Position numbers and translations under genes: made by a program
Part shown: positions 57,723 to 64,000 of the stretch, in pieces
Numbering within the stretch: the stretch's first letter is position 1
Layout of the letters: each line of letters opens with the position of its first letter
Source: Lates calcarifer
Taxonomy: Eukaryota > Chordata > Actinopteri > Centropomidae
DNA: 64,000 nt
Assembly (NCBI RefSeq): GCF_001640805.2
Contig: NC_066844.1
Span: 11,680,866 to 11,744,865 of the forward strand
Direction: 5' to 3'
The notes under the pieces: generated by a model
What the model saw: the letters and a program-made list of their open reading frames with translations, nothing else
Database searches by the model: none
Told to the model about the DNA's origin: nothing

Positions 57723-59420
57723 ACACGTATGCAATACAGGGTCCTACCAACAGTGTCACGCTATTCCACTGATCAGCGATTCGTGCTGTAATGAGCCGAT
57801 AACAGCAGGGAAGAAGAAGAGAACCTAGTAAACATGGATGTGAGCAACAAAGGATTTGAAATAGTTCAAAAACTCAGTGTTGCACATGTCATGAGGAAAT
57901 ACATTTGGCATGTATGTTAAACCTCAAGAATGCATGCAGTGCATTTTGGTGAGTAACACTGAATGTAATTTACTTTTGTTTGCTTACAAGAAAACTACAC
58001 AGGACACCTATTTTCATTTGGTCTGATTTGAACCTTAGCTCAAATTGAAGTTTGTAATCAACAGTACAGTATCCATTTTAAACTCCTGCAACAACAAGAC
58101 AAAAAAGGGGGAGCCACTCAACATTTTCAAATGTATTTTCTCCATATCACTATACCTACAGTCTCTGGATTCTACAATATATTAAAGTTTGATAGACAAC
58201 TTTGCACAACTCCTTAGAAAAGCCAAAAAAGACAGATCCTTAATAGACTCTGTATCTTACTGCTGTAAAGTCCTCCTGCCTTCTTGCCTTTTCTGCCACA
58301 AGTGGTCTACGCACATGCGTAATCCAGATGTTCACACAAAACAGCATGAAGAAGACCAACTTCTGCTGCTGAGATCACATAATTTTCTGTCAACTGTGGA
58401 AAAGGCCTCTTACAAAGGTTTAGGTTAAATAAATGCTGAAAGGACAGTGTATTCATTATGCAGGTCATTTTGCATAAGTATAGATATATGACACAGAATC
58501 AGTTATACCAATGGCTTCATTAATAATACAAGTCAGTGTATTAATTAGTGCATATGTCAGAAATATAATACTACCCAGACATAACACATTACTCATTTGT
58601 TACATCTTCATAACACATGGGTAACATTAACATGAACTCGAGAGGGTAAGTGGGAGCTGCTAAATGTATTCAGGGACAGTCTGTGGTGAAAGTGTGAAGT
58701 TATCTTGAACTGGTATAGAGTTATTGTATTATCAAAAAATGAATCTACCCACAGAAAGAGAGAGCCCATCATGACAACATAATTTCGTGCAGACTGTGTA
58801 CTGCGGTGTTGGGACAAAGAAGCCTTGTAGTAGGCTTCATTAAACATGACTCCCTGGCTGTTTGCCTGCTCCTGGGTGCTGTCTTACCTGAGATGAACTG
58901 CTCCAGGGGTTGAGCTGGATGAAGGCTGAGACTGTTGAGTGCTGGCTGCTTTAATTGGGGTGTTCTCACCTCCCCAGACGAACCAACCCAAGTGGGTTGT
59001 AAACAGTTAGCAGCCCTGAAAAAGGCGGGAGAGAAAACAAGTTAAGGAAAGTGCTGCTCAAAATATGTTACTTTCACAGAGAACTGGGAGAGTTAAAGGG
59101 GTGCTCACTCACAATTTTACACATGAAGTTCAGTTTACTAGTAAAAAAAGAGTCAGCCTATGAAAATGGTTGTAAAATATCTTATGTGGCTCTGAAGGAG
59201 CTTTCTATGGTTGAAAATGTTTAAATGAAAATTTGCATTGTGTTTTGGAGGAGTGGGCAGTGAATGTCTAATGAAATATCTTGTTGAGCTGCATCATTGA
59301 AAATGTAGGTTTTGGACCTTGAGGCAGACTAGCTTTAGTACCATCCTAGAGCGTGATTGGAGACTCTCTGTTTTAATTCTTACATGTGAGCCCCCCAGAA
59401 AGAGTGTTCCCCTTAAATAT
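57723..59420. other. No gene recognised
   Basis: AT-rich sequence; the only frames of note (58189-58428 +, 58769-58969 -) have no recognisable domain. Confidence 0.5.
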
Positions 59421-59422
59421 AA

Positions 59423-59880
59423 TCAGAATCAGAATATTTTATTTATTCCTTCTACAGCTGACCAGCACGTCATAGAGAAGATGTGAGAGGTTGTCCAACA
59501 TTGTTCCTATCTTGGACAACATTCTCCTCTCTGACACTACTGTCAGAGAATGCAGCTCGCCTTCCACGATGTGGCTGGCTTTGTGAATGAGCCTATTAAG
59601 TCTTTTGGTGTCCTTCACCCTCAGTCTGCTGCCCCACCACACAACAGCAAAGAGAATGGCACTGACCACCACATCATAGAACTCATAGAACATCCTCAGC
59701 ATCGTCCAGCAGCTAGTGAAGGACCTCAGCCACCTCAGAAAACAGAGATGGCTCTGGCCCTTCTTGAAGAGGGTGCCCTTCTTGAAGACCAATCTATTGT
59801 CCAAGTACACCCTTAGATACTTGTATTCCTCCACAATGTTGATGTTGACCCTACGGATAGAAACGGGTCACTGGAGCACA
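59423..59880 (-). pseudogene. LINE (Rex1/L2-like) reverse-transcriptase C-terminus
   Basis: Minus frame 59439-59834: EEYKYLRVYLDNRLVFKKGT, LCFLRWLRSF, MLRMFYEF and WWGSRLRVKDTKRLNRLIHK. This is the region after the RT catalytic core in a common teleost LINE family. It ends in the tail AATCAGAATCAGAATATTTT (59423-59442, + strand). 5'-truncated. Confidence 0.82.
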
Positions 59881-60000
59881 TAGGGTGTAAGAAGATGGAG
59901 AAATCTTTTGTGTATCAGATTTTTTGTGAGGTTTTAAGACAGATGTACAACACAACAGTAGAGTTGCAGTCTACAGATGCATCATTCAAAGAGTTCAATT

Positions 60001-60110
60001 CAATTCAATTCAATTTTATTTATATAGCACCGAATCACAACAAAAGTCATCTCAAGGCACTTTTCATTTAGAGCAGGTCTAGACCCTACTCTTTAAAATA
60101 GGTATTTGCA
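60001..60110 (+). repeat. (CAATT)n and TATATAGCACCGAATCACAA repeat
   Basis: AATTCAATTCAATTCAATTT then TATATAGCACCGAATCACAA and GTCATCTCAAGGCACTTTTC. The same module is at about 46230-46310, with more mutations. A very common teleost 3'-tail repeat. Confidence 0.8.
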
Positions 60111-63100
60111 GAGAGAGACCCATTTTTGTGGATTACTAACAAATTCTGTGAAATCAATATGAATATGGAGAAATCTTTCTGTGAGACAACATAAATATAT
60201 ACAACTGTACAATATTATGTGTTCAGAATAAAACCTTTAATTCCTTTACATAAATATAACTGTCAACCTTGAATTAAATGCATTCTCCCACCACCAACAT
60301 CATTAAAATGATTATTGCTGAGTAACATGTTGACTCTATGGACTCCTGGCTTTGCTGTCATAATAAATAGGCCAAACCTGCTGAACAGAGTTACAATGTA
60401 ATCTAGATGGAAATTTGATCAGTTGTATAAGAGTTTTCTCAGGTGTTTAAATTAACACAGCAAATACTGGCATTCTAAGCATAATGTGAGGTCTAGCTTT
60501 GCATCCTATCCAAGGCTGAATGGTAAATGTATTCACTGGCAAACTATTGCCTATCAATCATCCAAAAAAATCCCAGCACACAGTTGTCAAATCTTCTCAT
60601 TGTTTTCCAAACCACATTTGCTGACCTTGCCAGTCACATAGAAATCTGACTTTAAAAGAAAACACAGAGCTGATGGTATTGACTCAGTGCCTGATTTGTG
60701 AAGTGTTAATTACACCTCAGGCCTCACATAACAAAGCCCTATTTTACAAAGATAGTTTCACTAAGTCATGTGACTGTTTAAAATTAAGGATTAATGGGTT
60801 TTTCTGGCAAGGCCACAAAATAAGTAAGAACAAATTTTGCATAAAAGTGCCTAATTTTTAGGGTTATTGGCCAGACTTTGACTAAATGTTGGTACACCTT
60901 AGAGCTTTTGGTCTGTGGTCAAGTTGAATGTGTTGGAGTGATGTTGTAGGACATTCAAAGTGGCTCGGACTCACTCAGTCACTTAAAGCAGGAATTAAAT
61001 CAGCCAATTCAGCTCCCTCAGTTTCAGCCCTCCTGTCTGAGGTAAGTGTGGTGTGCAGAGTTTTGAGTCAATTTGTGGAGTCTCTTGCCTCCTTAATGTG
61101 TTTGAGATCATCAGTTGTGTTGTTCAGAGGTAGGATTGGCACACAGTTCTATACATTGAAAAGCCCTATTTGATTATTGTTCTAATCTATATTAAGGCGA
61201 GAACCACTCAACTGAATAAAGAGAAATGACAGTCCATCAATAATTTAAGAAATGTCAGTTAATCTGGAAAATTTCAAAAGCTTTAATGATAATCCAAATT
61301 TTCCTTATGAAAACTCTTTTCAAAGACAGATCTCACTTGAGACAGAGGTTAGAAAATGTATTGAGTTTTTTTTCCTTGCATGATATAGGTGAGATGACCC
61401 TTTAACATGCTGATAGGCATTATAGATGAGCCCTGGATGGCTGGCAGTTTTGGTGGTCCTGACATCCTACCTTGACAGAAACTCAGTAAGACACAACTTC
61501 AATATCGAGTAGTATACAAACCTGATGCAGATCCAAAATGAATGAATATTGTGAATTGTGAACTGAATATTGTGTAGATACTATTTGTTCCCAGTGTTAC
61601 ATCAGAGTGAGAGGCAGTTGTGACAGACTAGTTTCATGTTTTTACAGCTCTTAGATAAGATGTGTGACAGCCAAATCCATCCCAAATCCAAACAATCCAG
61701 CTCATGAGATGTTGTTTCATTTCCCTCTAGATCCCGGTGCATGAGTTAACCTTAGGGCACAGATGATAGTCTTGCAAAAATCAGTTTTCCAAGGCTACAC
61801 ATAAGGAGGGACAGTGGGTTTCATTCAAAACATTTTTGTATAAATGTTAGAAATAAGGAGCAAGTAAAAGTTTCATTTTCATTAATTATTTACTTTTCTT
61901 CTCCTGATCTTCCAGGGGTCTAGGATGGTGCTGGAGGACTGGAGGTCAGTGGCACATGGCAGCACTGACAATACACACAACAGTTCATAGGTATGTTTTT
62001 TGTTTTTTGTTTTTTGTTTTGTTTTTTTCCTTAAATATACTCCCCTCAGGATAATTCCTAAGATACCTCATTTTGTACATGTGGCTCCTGTAGTGGAGAT
62101 TTTGGTACACACATATCACACTTTTGGCTCAACATCATTGAGCCAAAAGTGTGATATTGGCAGCTGTATGAAGTTTGCTGATGTTTTGAATGGTATGACT
62201 CAGACTTTCTTGTTTCCCACCTTACAGATGGCATGAATTATTCATTTCTTTAATTTGCAATGCTTGCTTCTAAACCAGCAGGTGGTCCCATGAAGAGGGT
62301 TGATGCTACATATGTTCACTTGCTGAAATTGAATAGGCTTTCTTTTTACGTATAATATAATGGACCACCCCCCATTATCTTGAAGAGGGAACTTCCCAAT
62401 TTTTAGGTATGTGAGTGCTCTGATCTATAGAAAGCAACAGTAACACAATTAGGAGACATAAATAATGGATTACATTCCCATGACACAACACTACACAACA
62501 ATTACGCCTCCTCAGTTGTATTAACTGGCCCCCATTTGTTCACAGTGGCCATTAAGCACACTTTCTCTGATAAAGATCATACATTTTATCTGTGGTGGAA
62601 CCACTGGAAAGATGTTTCAAAACTGCACAACAAAAATATGCACAGGAGTGAAAAAATAGAAGTGCAGCAATTATGTGAGCCCAGAGGAAACGTGTTTGTT
62701 GTCTTTGGCTTTTAGCATGTCAGGCTGTCTTGAGCAGCCCCTGTTATAGATGAATATACCATATAGCTGAATATGGAGACTTCTTGGCAGACTGTCATGG
62801 TCAGCTTTAGGGAGGGTGAAGTTTACCTGAAACTGGCTTTAAATCAGATATGAAAACATTTCTGCAGAATAGTTTATATAAAAATCTGCAAACTTACATT
62901 ACAGTATGCTACAAGCTGAATATATTAATTCTAGCAGTAACCCACCCAACATTGCTGTCATATGTGCATCTTAAGAGCACATTAATATAAGTAATCAGGA
63001 AAAAAACCCACAAAATCATCACTCATGGTTATACTTCACTGTTGGAGAGGCTGTCTAAAGAATAATCTAGTACGCTAACAGAACATCAGTGAAGTAATGT

Positions 63101-63139
63101 TCTTGCTAACTGCTAACTGTCAGTTAGAACGCCTGTTAG
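60111..63139. other. No gene recognised; contains a perfect hairpin
   Basis: AT-rich intergenic DNA. A (TTTTTTG)n run is at about 61997-62030 and a perfect 20-bp hairpin at 62113-62157. No coding region is supported. Confidence 0.5.
62113..62157. repeat. Perfect 20-bp inverted repeat with 5-nt loop
   Basis: ATATCACACTTTTGGCTCAA (62113-62132) and its exact reverse complement (62138-62157) are separated by CATCA. Same geometry as the hairpin at 26643. Confidence 0.95.
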
Positions 63140-63600
63140 TGTCACAGTTCTGTTTCATTACTCCCTCAATTCCCCAGTACTTTTCCCCTCACCCCTCCTC
63201 TGCTCCATTCTACCTGTCAGCCACACCCATCTCATCAGCCAACTCAGTCACCTGCCAGTGCACCTCCACCCACCAATTCAGCCAGTACTTAAGCCTTTCC
63301 TGTTCACTCACACACCAGATTGTTCTTTGCCATGTCTGATGCAAGACTTTCCAGTGTCCTTCTCTGTATTGATCTACTGTTGTCGACCTTGCCTGTCTCC
63401 GACCATCCTGCTCCGTCTATACCCTGGTAAACTGACCAGCCTTCTGTACCTGACCCTTAGCTTGTCTGTACCCTTTGGATTTTGTTGTCTGTGGCTCCGT
63501 GAACTGTTTACTTGGGATACCGACCTGCTGGCTTCTGTGTTCAGGCCCACCTTCTGATAATTAAATAATGTCTGAAATCACTACTGGCAACACTATGTTT
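63140..63600 (+). repeat. Second copy of the gypsy LTR
   Basis: Begins TGTCACAGTTCTGTTTCATT and parallels 29144 onward: CCACACCCATCTCATCAGCC, GTGCACCTCCACCCACCAAT, TTAAGCC after the CCAAT box, GATGCAAGACTTTCCAGTGT, and CCTTTGGATTTTGTTGTCT. It is the same family and orientation as the intron 5 LTR but diverged. The right edge is uncertain; the 63600-64000 sequence that follows shows no gag motif, so this may be a solo LTR. Confidence 0.75.
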
Positions 63601-64000
63601 AAAGCAAGGTCCTTTCCTGTTCCTGCTGTTCATCACACCTTCCAATGTTAATTCTGTCACACCTTACAGTGACAAGTCTGGGGCCACCCCCTGCTGAGTC
63701 TGTGGCCCTTTCTCGCTCCTGCTGAATCACCAAGAGGTCTTGTCTGTGTCATTATAAGAACTGTGAATCCAAATACCCATGCCTTTTGTGATCCTTTCTG
63801 TACCATTGTTAATCTCACATTTACATACTGTTTGATCACTGCTCCTGTACCCACAGTATAACTGCCCCCCTGCCCTTCACTCTGGGTCACTTTGCTGTCT
63901 CAGACATGCTCTGTGTGTCAGCAGACTCACCATATTCTAGAATACTAATAAATCACCACCACTACAGCAAACTTTGACTTAAGGACTTTAGAGGTTTCTT

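Noticed and set aside
1..64000. CRISPR array, operon, phage or other prokaryotic system
   Set aside because: No regularly spaced direct repeats, no ribosome-binding-site-led gene runs; all coding evidence is eukaryotic exons or transposon relics.

Overview
The window is vertebrate nuclear DNA, almost certainly from a ray-finned (teleost) fish. It is AT-rich and intron-rich. It carries the usual teleost mix of mobile elements: Tc1/mariner remnants, L1, RTE-like and CR1/L2-like LINEs, Ty3/gypsy and BEL/Pao retrotransposons, tRNA-derived SINEs and many microsatellites. Nothing prokaryotic, no CRISPR array, and no functional tRNA or rRNA gene was found.

One host protein-coding gene is clearly readable: hdac11, the only class IV histone deacetylase. 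It lies on the + strand in ten coding exons from 20796 to 53992. All introns follow GT-AG, all phases join, and the conceptual product is 369 residues with every expected zinc-ligand and catalytic residue present. An in-frame stop 18 nt upstream fixes the start codon, and an AATAAA lies 412 nt past the stop codon. Two CpG-rich segments (about 17490-17720 and 20470-20590) compete as promoter or 5' exon.

Layout. 1-17400: no host gene seen; old repeats, a Tc1-type remnant near 5.8-6.2 kb, a gypsy fragment near 8 kb, and a three-level nested insertion at 10774-14662 (LTR-like element inside L1 inside Tc1). 17400-20770: repeat-rich upstream flank of hdac11, with a duplicated block and a truncated Tc1 transposase. 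20771-54425: hdac11, its introns packed with transposons, including a damaged chromodomain gypsy element (29144-32165), an antisense gypsy-LINE-L1 cluster (38.9-42.1 kb), a LINE esterase fragment (43.4-43.8 kb), RTE and mariner fragments (44.0-44.8 kb), a LINE fragment close to exon 9 (46.3-46.8 kb) and a BEL/Pao gag-protease remnant (48.2-50.4 kb). 54425-64000: no host gene recognised; a mariner fragment, an LTR-like block, a LINE reverse-transcriptase tail and a second copy of the gypsy LTR at 63140.

The most unusual small-scale signals are perfect short hairpins: a 21-bp stem with 5-nt loop at 26643, a 20-bp stem with 5-nt loop at 62113, and a 13-bp stem just upstream of exon 7. Another is a compact cluster of promoter-type motifs inside intron 7 near 42.6 kb. 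I saw no convincing new multi-gene system. The interest lies in the nested transposon history, the hairpins and the hdac11 gene structure.
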